From Pararhodobacter sp. (GTDB lineage Bacteria > Pseudomonadota > Alphaproteobacteria > Rhodobacterales > Rhodobacteraceae), in assembly GCA_020832665.1 (NCBI GenBank), contig JAFIEG010000012.1, positions 1-64,000 on the forward strand: a stretch of DNA of 64,000 nt. The letters run 5' to 3'. The notes under the pieces are model-generated. The model was not told the origin of the DNA. It was given only the letters and a program-made list of their open reading frames with translations, and did not search any database. The position numbers and the translations under genes are program-made. Positions within the stretch are counted from its first letter, which is position 1. Every line of letters begins with the position of its first letter. Positions 1-6,682 of this stretch are shown here, piece after piece.

Positions 1-51
1 ATGGGCCCCACCGGCCGCGGCACCCACGAGCACTTCGGCATGTGCCCGGGC

Positions 52-77
52 GGGGGGGGGGGGGCCCCCCCCCCCCC
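52..77. repeat. G13/C13 homopolymer palindrome downstream of tsf
   Basis: Thirteen G (52-64) are followed directly by thirteen C (65-77), a perfect 26-bp palindrome just past the tsf stop codon. In the tsf transcript it could fold as a very strong hairpin and act in termination, but there is no U-run, and such pure G/C runs are also typical of sequencing or assembly error near a contig end. I see no gene in 1-95. Confidence 0.5.
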
Positions 78-95
78 ACCCCCACCGGCGCGGCC

Positions 96-1004
96 TCAGC
101 CGGCCAGCGTCTTGGCGACTTCGGCGGCGAAGTCTTCCTGCTTCTTCTCGATACCCTCGCCCACCGCCATGCGCACGAAGCCCACGATCTCGACCCCGGC
201 TTCCTGCGCGGCCTGGGCCACGGTGATGTCGGGGTTGATGACGAATTTCTGGCCGGTCAGGGTGACCTCTTCCAGATACTTCTTCATCCGGCCCGGGATG
301 ATGTTGTTGTGAATCACCGCATCGGGCTTGGGCTTGGCAGCGCTCGCATTCTCTTCCAGCGCCTTTTGCGTCTGCACCTCGCGCTCGCGCTCCAGCACCG
401 CCGGGTCGAGGCTGGCCTCGTCAAGCGCCAGCGGCGCCAGCGCGGCGATATGCATGGCGATCTGGCGGCCGATGCCGGCGGTCTTTTCCGCATCCGCCCC
501 GTTCAGCGCCACCAGCACGCCAATCCGGCCCAGCCCCTCGGCGGCGGCGTTGTGGACATAGGCGGCGACACTCTCGCCCTCGACCGCTTCCATGCGGCGC
601 AGGGTCATGTTCTCGCCGATGGTTGCGATGGCTGCGGTCAGCGTGTCAGCCACGCTCTTGCCGCCCAGATCGGAGACCTTGAGCGCCTCGACATCGCCGG
701 CATCGAGCGCGGCCACGGTCACATCGCGCACCAGCTTCTGGAAATCGGCGTTCTTGCCAACGAAATCGGTTTCCGAGTTGATCTCGACCGCCACGCCGCG
801 CCCGCCGCGCACGGCCACGCCCACCAGCCCCTCGGCGGCAACGCGGTCGGCCTTCTTGGCGGCCTTGGCCAGGCCCTTGGTGCGCAGCCAGTCCACCGCC
901 GCCTGCATGTCGCCGTCGGTCTCGGTCAGCGCCTTCTTCGCGTCCATCATGCCTGCGCCGGTGCTGTCGCGCAGCTCCTTCACCATCGATGCGGTAATCG
1001 CCAT
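96..1004 (-). CDS. tsf: Elongation factor Ts
   Basis: Guanine-nucleotide exchange factor for EF-Tu in the cytoplasm; it drives release of GDP during translation elongation. The 302-aa protein begins [12 protein letters not shown], followed by the UBA-like N-terminal domain ([12 protein letters not shown]) and the EF-Ts signature with TDFVGKN near residue 80, which contacts EF-Tu. Length fits the family. The frame is open further upstream, but the ATG at 1004 carries a good AAGGAG ribosome site and matches the family start. It lies 97 nt downstream of rpsB on the same strand, the usual bacterial rpsB-tsf operon, separated by two hairpins that may tune its expression relative to S2. Confidence 0.97.
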   Translation of the reverse strand: MAITASMVKELRDSTGAGMMDAKKALTETDGDMQAAVDWLRTKGLAKAAKKADRVAAEGLVGVAVRGGRGVAVEINSETDFVGKNADFQKLVRDVTVAALDAGDVEALKVSDLGGKSVADTLTAAIATIGENMTLRRMEAVEGESVAAYVHNAAAEGLGRIGVLVALNGADAEKTAGIGRQIAMHIAALAPLALDEASLDPAVLEREREVQTQKALEENASAAKPKPDAVIHNNIIPGRMKKYLEEVTLTGQKFVINPDITVAQAAQEAGVEIVGFVRMAVGEGIEKKQEDFAAEVAKTLAG

Positions 1005-1030
1005 GGCGGTTCTCCTTTGGAATTGCCTGC

Positions 1031-1093
1031 GGGCAGGGTGATGACCCTGCCCGGTATCGGTTTGATGACAGTGCCGGGGCCGGTTGGGCCCCG
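1031..1093 (-). promoter_or_regulatory. Two hairpins between rpsB and tsf (possible attenuator)
   Basis: Two perfect inverted repeats fill the rpsB-tsf gap. Reading in transcript order, a 7-bp stem (1093-1087 with 1081-1075) comes just after the rpsB stop, then a 9-bp stem GGGCAGGGT/ACCCTGCCC (1052-1044 with 1039-1031) with a 4-nt loop. Neither has a U-run, so they look like RNA-processing or partial-attenuation structures rather than a full terminator. Function is inferred from position only. Confidence 0.6.
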
Positions 1094-1101
1094 CTCTAGC
1101 G

Positions 1102-1881
1102 TCAACCCTGCGCCGGGGCCTGTTCTTCCTCGGCCAGCGCCTCTTCGGCCGGGGCCTCGTCGAGCGCGCCGATATCGACGCCGGCGGCGCCCAGCTGCGC
1201 CGACATGCCGTCGAGCGCGGCACGGCTGACCAGATCGCAGTAAAGCGCGATGGCGCGGGCGGCATCGTCATTGCCGGGAATGAGGTATTCCACCCCGTCG
1301 GGCGAGCAGTTGGTATCGACCACGGCAACCACCGGAATGCCCAGCTTCTTGGCCTCGGCGATGGCCAGGTCTTCCTTGTTGACGTCGATGACGAACAGCA
1401 TGTCGGGCACCCCGCCCAGTTCGCGGATGCCGCCAAGGGTGTTTTGCAGCTTGGCCTGTTCGCGCTCCAACCCCAGGCGTTCCTTCTTGGTCAGCCCCTC
1501 GGCGCCGTGCTCGAGCTGCTCGTCGATCGCGCGCAGGCGCTGGATCGACTGGCTGACCGTCTTCCAGTTGGTCAGCGTGCCGCCCAGCCAGCGGTGGTTC
1601 ATGAAGTATTGCGCGCATTTCTCGGCCGCCTCGGCGATCGGCTTCGATGCCTGACGCTTGGTGCCCACGAACAGGATGCGCCCACCCTTGGCGACGGTCT
1701 CGCGCACGGCGTTGAGCGCGGCATCAAGCATCGGCACCGTCTGCGTCAGATCGATGATGTGGATGCCGTTGCGTTCGCCATAGATGAAGGGCCCCATGCG
1801 CGGGTTCCAGCGCTGGGTCTGGTGGCCGTAATGAACGCCAGCTTCGAGAAGCTGACGCAGGTTGAAATCGGGAAGCGCCAT
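1102..1881 (-). CDS. rpsB: 30S ribosomal protein S2
   Basis: Ribosomal protein S2, a component of the 30S subunit. The 259-aa product starts [21 protein letters not shown] and carries typical S2 segments ([45 protein letters not shown], here given in pieces). The ATG at 1881 has an AAGGACAAGGAC leader and matches S2 starts; a longer frame to 1947 is not needed. The C-terminal tail is rich in Ala/Glu, common in alphaproteobacteria. It is the first gene of the rpsB-tsf operon, with a likely promoter about 120 nt upstream and therefore a leader of roughly 110 nt, long enough for S2 autoregulation as known in E. coli. Confidence 0.97.
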   Translation of the reverse strand: MALPDFNLRQLLEAGVHYGHQTQRWNPRMGPFIYGERNGIHIIDLTQTVPMLDAALNAVRETVAKGGRILFVGTKRQASKPIAEAAEKCAQYFMNHRWLGGTLTNWKTVSQSIQRLRAIDEQLEHGAEGLTKKERLGLEREQAKLQNTLGGIRELGGVPDMLFVIDVNKEDLAIAEAKKLGIPVVAVVDTNCSPDGVEYLIPGNDDAARAIALYCDLVSRAALDGMSAQLGAAGVDIGALDEAPAEEALAEEEQAPAQG

Positions 1882-1997
1882 GTCCTTGTCCTTTCCGGTT
1901 TGCGCCTTGGACGGGGCATCAGGGCATGCGCCCAACCGGTGGACCATTGGCAGGATGTCTCCCCGCCACGGCCCGGCCCCGCCTGTGAAGTGCGCGC

Positions 1998-2026
1998 GCT
2001 TTAGCCTGTCGGCGCGGGCTTGGCAA
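1998..2026 (-). promoter_or_regulatory. Likely sigma-70 promoter of rpsB-tsf
   Basis: On the minus strand TTGCCA (2026-2021) is separated by exactly 17 nt from TAAAGC (2003-1998). Both hexamers are close to the housekeeping consensus and the site lies between the divergently placed region and rpsB, giving a leader of about 110 nt. Confidence 0.5.
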
Positions 2027-2036
2027 GAGGGGCGGC

Positions 2037-2804
2037 TCAGATCAGCCCCATCACCCCGTCATGCACCAGCTTTGCCCCCACCAGCGTGACCATCACATAC
2101 ATGAACGGGTAAAAGATCGAGGCGCGCATGCGCTTGACCAGCGCCGCACCCGCCAGCACCGCCAGCACCGCCAGCGGCAGCATCGCCAGCGCCGACAGCA
2201 CCAGCCGCGTATCGAACATCCCCAGCGCCGCATAGGGCGCCACCTTCACCGTATTGACCACAGCGAAGAATACCACCGAGGTGCCGGTATAGAGCCGCGG
2301 ATCCATGCGCATGGGCAGGGTATAGACCTGAAAGGGCGGCCCCCCGGCATGGGCCACGAATGAGGTGAAGCCCGCCACCGAGCCCCACAGCCAGGCCATG
2401 CCGGGCCGGTGCCCTGCAGCTGGTGCCGATGCTGCAATCCATTGCACCCAGACCATGCGCGCCACGAAACCCAGCGCCACCGCCCCCACGATCAGCCGCA
2501 CCGCCGCGTCTGAGGTAAAGGCCGCTGTCGCCCAACCCAGCGCGATGCCCAGCACGGCAGCCGGCAGCATGGCGCGCAGAACCTGCAGCGAGAACCAGCC
2601 GCGCCAGGCCCACAGGCTGACCGCATCCATCATCAGAAGGATGGGCAGCAACAGCGCCGCGGCCTGCACCGGCGGCAGCACCAGCGCCATCACTGGCACC
2701 CCCATCAGCGCGAAGGCACCACCCAGCCCGCCCTTGGACAGCCCCACCAGCGCCACCGCCACCAGCGCCGCCAGCAGAACCTGCGGATCGTCAAATAGCG
2801 TCAT
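2037..2804 (-). CDS. TauE/SafE-family membrane permease
   Basis: Integral membrane protein of 255 aa of the TauE/SafE (sulfite/organosulfonate exporter) family. Almost the whole sequence is hydrophobic with about eight membrane segments and short polar loops; the first repeat has the glycine-rich [17 protein letters not shown] typical of the family and the second has [16 protein letters not shown], the mirrored motif of the internal duplication. The ATG at 2804 follows an AAGGAAGGACGCG leader; upstream frame to 2933 lacks membrane character. Substrate cannot be read from sequence; sulfur oxyanions, sulfonates or carboxylates are all known in the family. It stands alone, downstream end close to the rpsB promoter. 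Confidence 0.88.
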   Translation of the reverse strand: MTLFDDPQVLLAALVAVALVGLSKGGLGGAFALMGVPVMALVLPPVQAAALLLPILLMMDAVSLWAWRGWFSLQVLRAMLPAAVLGIALGWATAAFTSDAAVRLIVGAVALGFVARMVWVQWIAASAPAAGHRPGMAWLWGSVAGFTSFVAHAGGPPFQVYTLPMRMDPRLYTGTSVVFFAVVNTVKVAPYAALGMFDTRLVLSALAMLPLAVLAVLAGAALVKRMRASIFYPFMYVMVTLVGAKLVHDGVMGLI

Positions 2805-2959
2805 CGCGTCCTTCCTTTCGGCCCGGTTGCAACCGGCTTGCAAACCGGCAGCGCATGCGCCGCACCTAGCCCCCTGCCCGGGGCATGCCAAGCCTGTTTG
2901 ACATCTGCCGCCGAGATGCGAGACTGTCTGCACTGTTGCAGCGCGAAGGGGAGGAGATC

Positions 2960-3244
2960 ATGGATCGACAGGCTTATCTGGAGAAGATGAAGGCGGCGCT
3001 CGATTCCTGGAACGCCGAGATCGACAAGATCGAGGCGCGCTCGAAAGCCGCGCAGGCCGATGCGAAACTGGCCTATCAGGCCCAACTCAAGGAAATGCGC
3101 GACCAGCGCGACAAGGCCGAGGAACAGCTCAGAAAAGCCCGCGAAGCCAGCGAAAAGGCCTGGGAGGACATGAGCAAGAGCTATGTCGATGCCTGGGAAT
3201 CGATCAATGAGGGCTTCAAGCGCGCCATGCAGCACTTTCGCTAG
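2960..3244 (+). CDS. Small coiled-coil protein
   Basis: A 94-aa soluble protein, almost entirely Ala/Lys/Glu/Asp-rich helix from about residue 5 to 75, with a regular heptad-like pattern, ending in an aromatic-rich tail (KSYVDAWESINEGFKRAMQHF). The ATG at 2960 is preceded by an excellent GGGGAGGAG site, so it is expressed. It resembles short stress-related coiled-coil proteins annotated in many bacteria as sll1863-like, but that link is from memory of the pattern only. A perfect TTGACA hexamer at 2898-2903 could be its -35 box. It lies between a divergent permease and the uspA-BCCT pair. Precise function unknown. Confidence 0.75.
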   Translation: MDRQAYLEKMKAALDSWNAEIDKIEARSKAAQADAKLAYQAQLKEMRDQRDKAEEQLRKAREASEKAWEDMSKSYVDAWESINEGFKRAMQHFR

Positions 3245-3507
3245 GCCGCGCGCCTGGGCTGGGAGCAGGACCGCAGGCCCGGCGCGATGCGTGTCGCAGC
3301 CGGCAGACAGATAGCCGCATTTGGCCTTGTTCCCCCGAAACGGGGTGCCACACTCGCCGTTGACGGCGGCGATGGGGGCCCGAAAATGCCGGCGCGGGAC
3401 CGCCAGCCACAGCTCTGGCCGGGGTTAGGACCCCCGGGGGCAATGCCCCGATCGATACCCCGTCGCGCCAGAAGCAGGGAAGAAAACAACAAAGGGAAAG
3501 GGACGAG

Positions 3508-3921
3508 ATGTACAGAAAGATCGCCGTTCCGGTAGATTTGTTCCATGCCGATCAGATCACCAGGGCGCTCGATGTCGCCGCCGACCTGGCGGGCCATTAC
3601 GGCGCCTCGCTGCACTTCATCGGCGTCACCGCCGAAACCCCCACCGCCGTGGCCCACAACCCGGCGGAATTCGCGCAAAAGCTCGAAGCCTTCGCCGCCG
3701 AGCAGGGCAAGCGCCACGGGGTTGCGGTGTCGGGCACCGCGCGAACCAGCACCGACCCGGCCGTCGATGTCGACAAGGTGCTGCTGCGCGCCATCGCCGA
3801 TTGCGGCGCCGATCTGGTGGTGATGGCATCGCATGTGCCCGGCATCAGCGATTATCTGTGGGGCTCGCATGGTGGCCATATCGCCGCGCATGCCGAGATC
3901 TCGGTCTTCGTGGTGCGCTGA
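3508..3921 (+). CDS. Universal stress protein, UspA family
   Basis: A 137-aa single-domain UspA-fold protein. It has the N-terminal strand MYRKIAVPVDL, the central Ala-rich helix, DLVVMASH near residue 110 and the nucleotide-loop region H-V-P-G followed by W-G-S, then the last strand SVFVVR, so it is probably of the ATP-binding type, although the first glycine of the usual G-2x-G-9x-G(S/T) pattern is replaced. The ATG at 3508 follows AAGGGACGAG. It sits 93 nt before a BCCT transporter; UspA proteins paired with compatible-solute transporters are known to modulate transport (the TeaD-TeaABC case), which suggests, but does not prove, a regulatory role here. Confidence 0.92.
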   Translation: MYRKIAVPVDLFHADQITRALDVAADLAGHYGASLHFIGVTAETPTAVAHNPAEFAQKLEAFAAEQGKRHGVAVSGTARTSTDPAVDVDKVLLRAIADCGADLVVMASHVPGISDYLWGSHGGHIAAHAEISVFVVR

Positions 3922-4014
3922 GCGCCAGGAACAATCCGCGCTGCCGCGGCAGCTACCGACCCCCGACCGGCCCGGTGCCGGCACGGCAACAACAACGGGA
4001 AAGTGGAGAACGCC

Positions 4015-5685
4015 ATGACAGAGGACAACCGAAACGAAGAGGAAACCGACGCCCTGCCGGAACCGGAAGGCGCGACGGAAATCATCGATACCGATTACGA
4101 GGTCGGACAGGACAACATAAGCCCGCGCATCGGCCCCTTCGGGCTGGATATCCATAACCCGGTCTTTGTGGTCTCGGGGCTGGTGGTGGTGGCCTTCGTC
4201 ATCATCACGCTCGCCTTTCAGAACGCGGTCGGCCCGATGCTGGGCGATCTGCGGGTGTTTCTCACCTCGACCTTCGACTGGTTCTTCCTGATCGCCGGCA
4301 ACATCTTCGTGCTGGTCTGCCTGGGCATCCTGGTCTCGCCGCTGGGCAAGGTGCGTATCGGCGGTGCCGACGCCACGCCTGACTACAGCTATCTGGGCTG
4401 GTTCGCGATGCTCTTTGCGGCGGGCATGGGCATCGGGCTGATGTTCTTCGGCGTGCTGGAACCGGCCTATTACTTCGCCACCCCCTGGGGCGACCAGCCG
4501 CTGAGCGGCCAGTTGGGCATCGTCGAGGGCGAACTCGTCGATCCGGCCGCGGTCGAGGCCGCGCGGCTGAGCGCCATGGCGGGGACGATCTATCACTGGG
4601 GCCTGCACCCCTGGGCGATCTACGCCATCGTCGCGCTGTCGCTGGCGCTGTTTGCCTATAACAAGGGTCTGCCGCTGACCGTGCGCTCGATCTTCTACCC
4701 CATCTTCGGCGAGCGCATCTGGGGCTGGCCGGGGCACATCATCGACATTCTGGCGGTGTTTGCCACGCTCTTCGGCCTGGCCACCTCGCTGGGGCTGGGG
4801 GCGCAGCAGGCTTCGGCCGGTATCGGCTTTGTCTTCGGTATCGAGGGCGTCGATGAAAGCGTGACCTTCGCGGTCATCCTGATCGTGGTGATCACGGCGA
4901 TGGCGCTGATCTCGGTGCTGCGCGGGCTCGATGGCGGCGTCAAGCGGCTGTCGGAGATCAACATGGTGCTGGCGGTGGTGCTGCTGGGGTTCGTCATCCT
5001 GGTCGGCCCGACCATGCTGCTGGTGGGCCAGTTCTTCGGTAATCTCGGCGCCTATTTATCTGAAATCGTGGCGCTGTCGAACCCGGTGGGGCGCGACGAT
5101 GACGGCTTCCGCCAGGGCTGGACGGCCTTCTACTGGGCCTGGTGGATCAGTTGGTCGCCCTTTGTGGGCATGTTCATCGCCCGCGTCAGCCGCGGCCGCA
5201 CGGTGCGCGAATTCATCACCTGCGTGCTGCTGATTCCGACCGTCATCTCGGCGATCTGGATGACCGCCATGGGCGGCACCGCCATCAACCAGATGATCGA
5301 GCATGTGACCGACAGCGCCGTCTATGGCTATGTCGTCGAGGCCTATGTGCCCGAACTGTCGCTGTTCGGCATGCTGTCGGAACTGCCGATGGCCACCGTC
5401 ACCTCGCTCATCGCCATCGTGCTGGTGATGGTGTTCTTCGTCACCTCGTCGGATTCGGGCTCGCTGGTGATCGACACCATCACCGCCGGCGGCAAGATCA
5501 ACGCGCCGGTCAGCCAGCGTGTTTTCTGGGTGATCTTCGAAGGGCTGGTGGCAGCGGCTCTGTTGATCGGCGGCGGGCTGCTGGCGCTGCAGGCGGCGGC
5601 GGTTTCGACCGGGCTGCCCTTCGCCATCGTGCTGCTTCTGGCCTGCTACGCACTGATCCGCGGGCTTATGAGCGAGCCGCGCTAA
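4015..5685 (+). CDS. BCCT-family (betaine/choline/carnitine) transporter
   Basis: Secondary transporter of 556 aa in the inner membrane, importing a quaternary-ammonium compatible solute such as glycine betaine, choline or ectoine. After a 40-residue acidic cytoplasmic tail there are 12 membrane segments. Family hallmarks are the GMGIGLMFFGVLEPAYYF motif in TM3, the YHWGLHPWAIYA segment, and the tryptophan box WAWWISWSPF that lines the substrate site. A GTG at 4003 is possible, but ATG 4015 has a GGAGA site 5 nt upstream. The C-terminal tail is very short compared with osmosensing BetP, so activity is probably not controlled by a long C-terminal sensor. It follows a uspA gene and ends at a strong terminator. 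Exact substrate is open. Confidence 0.93.
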   Translation: MTEDNRNEEETDALPEPEGATEIIDTDYEVGQDNISPRIGPFGLDIHNPVFVVSGLVVVAFVIITLAFQNAVGPMLGDLRVFLTSTFDWFFLIAGNIFVLVCLGILVSPLGKVRIGGADATPDYSYLGWFAMLFAAGMGIGLMFFGVLEPAYYFATPWGDQPLSGQLGIVEGELVDPAAVEAARLSAMAGTIYHWGLHPWAIYAIVALSLALFAYNKGLPLTVRSIFYPIFGERIWGWPGHIIDILAVFATLFGLATSLGLGAQQASAGIGFVFGIEGVDESVTFAVILIVVITAMALISVLRGLDGGVKRLSEINMVLAVVLLGFVILVGPTMLLVGQFFGNLGAYLSEIVALSNPVGRDDDGFRQGWTAFYWAWWISWSPFVGMFIARVSRGRTVREFITCVLLIPTVISAIWMTAMGGTAINQMIEHVTDSAVYGYVVEAYVPELSLFGMLSELPMATVTSLIAIVLVMVFFVTSSDSGSLVIDTITAGGKINAPVSQRVFWVIFEGLVAAALLIGGGLLALQAAAVSTGLPFAIVLLLACYALIRGLMSEPR

Positions 5686-5721
5686 GCTGCGCAAACCGGA
5701 AAGGCTTTTCTGCAAAACCGG

Positions 5722-5759
5722 GCGCGGCGGGACTTCCCGCCGCGCTCTTTTTCTTGTTT
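5722..5759 (+). terminator. Rho-independent terminator after the BCCT gene
   Basis: A perfect 10-bp GC stem (GCGCGGCGGG with CCCGCCGCGC, 5722-5731 and 5736-5745) with an ACTT loop is followed by TCTTTTTCTTGTTT. This is the clearest intrinsic terminator in the window, 36 nt after the stop codon. Confidence 0.92.
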
Positions 5760-5833
5760 CGTAACAAAGGGCGCGACGGTCGGTCATACCGATTCCGTGC
5801 GAACAGAGCGGACAAGTTAGCGGTCATTCCCGC

Positions 5834-5878
5834 CCGTGCCAGCCAGGCACGGTAGGCGCCCGGGATGGGTGGGCGCGA
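5834..5878. repeat. Intergenic inverted repeats
   Basis: A 7-bp perfect stem CCGTGCC/GGCACGG (5834-5840 and 5846-5852, loop AGCCA) is followed by a second pairing of GGCGCCC with GGGTGGGCGC around 5855-5878. It lies in the roughly 200-nt gap between the BCCT terminator and the next convergent gene. No coding sequence is seen in 5760-5959. Confidence 0.4.
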
Positions 5879-5959
5879 ACGCACCATGAGGGCGCGTCTT
5901 TCATGCCCGGCATAACACCAAAGCTGTAGGGGAGGCCCGCCGCGTTCGCTTGCCCTGCC

Positions 5960-6682
5960 CTATGCGCCGGCCTCGTCCTCGACGTCAGCATCGCCATCAT
6001 CGGGCCCGATCAGCACCGGGCAGCGTGCAGCTTCCAGGAGCGCCGCCAGGCGTTGCGGGGCCAGCCCGGCGCGCGGATTGAGCACCAGAAGCGAGGCGGA
6101 AAGCTCTTCCAGCAACTGTGCTTCTCGCTCGCCCACATCATCACTGCGCGCGGGCCAGGCCAGTGTCATCGCGCGCAGGTGCAGCGCCCCGGCCAGCCCC
6201 TGCGCCAGTTTCTCGCCCGCGCCGGCACCGGCACCGGCATCACCGCCGCCCACCGACGGCCCGCCCAGCACCACCACCGGGCCCTGACGCCGGTAAAGCC
6301 GCCGGTAGCCCAGCATCACCATGTCGCCCGGCCGGCGCAACCGCAGCGCCAGCTCGGCACCGGTGCCGGGGTCGCTGCGAAACTCCCAGCCCAGCTGCGC
6401 GGCGAGCGCGGTTTCGGACAGCCGCCGTTGAAAGGCGCGCGCATCGGCCGCCCAGGCGCTCTCCAGCGCCTCGCGCGTCAGCGCCCGTGCGCCCCCGCCC
6501 GCGGCCGACAGCACCGGCGCGCCCTCGGCCAGCTCGGCCAGCGGCTCGCGCGCCAGCACCCCCAAGAGCGCTGCCCGCGACAGCGCCGCCAGCGCCGCGG
6601 CCATCGAGATCGCCGGTGCCGCATCAGCAAAGCCGCCGGCCACGATAAGCACCCGGCGGCGGGCGGTTTCATCAGCCGTCAT
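5960..6682 (-). CDS. Unidentified Ala/Leu-rich protein coupled to the LonB gene
   Basis: A 240-aa, probably cytosolic protein that I do not recognise. It starts MTADETARRRVLIVAGGFAD, a beta-strand and glycine loop as in nucleotide-binding or UspA-like alpha/beta folds, continues through repeated Ala/Leu-rich helices, contains VVVLGGPSVGGGDAG (residues about 145-160) and ends in an acidic DDGDADVEDEAG tail. Repeated strand-helix units (VLIVAGG, ALLGVLA, VVVLGG, ASLLVLNP, CPVLIGPDDG) suggest a tandem alpha/beta protein. Its ATG overlaps the last 11 nt of the LonB-type protease gene, so the two are translationally coupled; an adaptor, substrate or unrelated role are all possible. Confidence 0.7.
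   Translation of the reverse strand: MTADETARRRVLIVAGGFADAAPAISMAAALAALSRAALLGVLAREPLAELAEGAPVLSAAGGGARALTREALESAWAADARAFQRRLSETALAAQLGWEFRSDPGTGAELALRLRRPGDMVMLGYRRLYRRQGPVVVLGGPSVGGGDAGAGAGAGEKLAQGLAGALHLRAMTLAWPARSDDVGEREAQLLEELSASLLVLNPRAGLAPQRLAALLEAARCPVLIGPDDGDADVEDEAGA

Noticed and set aside
96-1436. A longer minus-strand reading frame through the rpsB-tsf gap, as if a fusion
   Set aside because: The extra N-terminal part is rpsB read in another frame; the tsf ATG at 1004 with AAGGAG and the normal EF-Ts start explain the gene.
3241-4737. Long minus-strand frame opposite uspA and the BCCT gene
   Set aside because: Composition is Arg/His/Gln-rich shadow; sense genes are certain.
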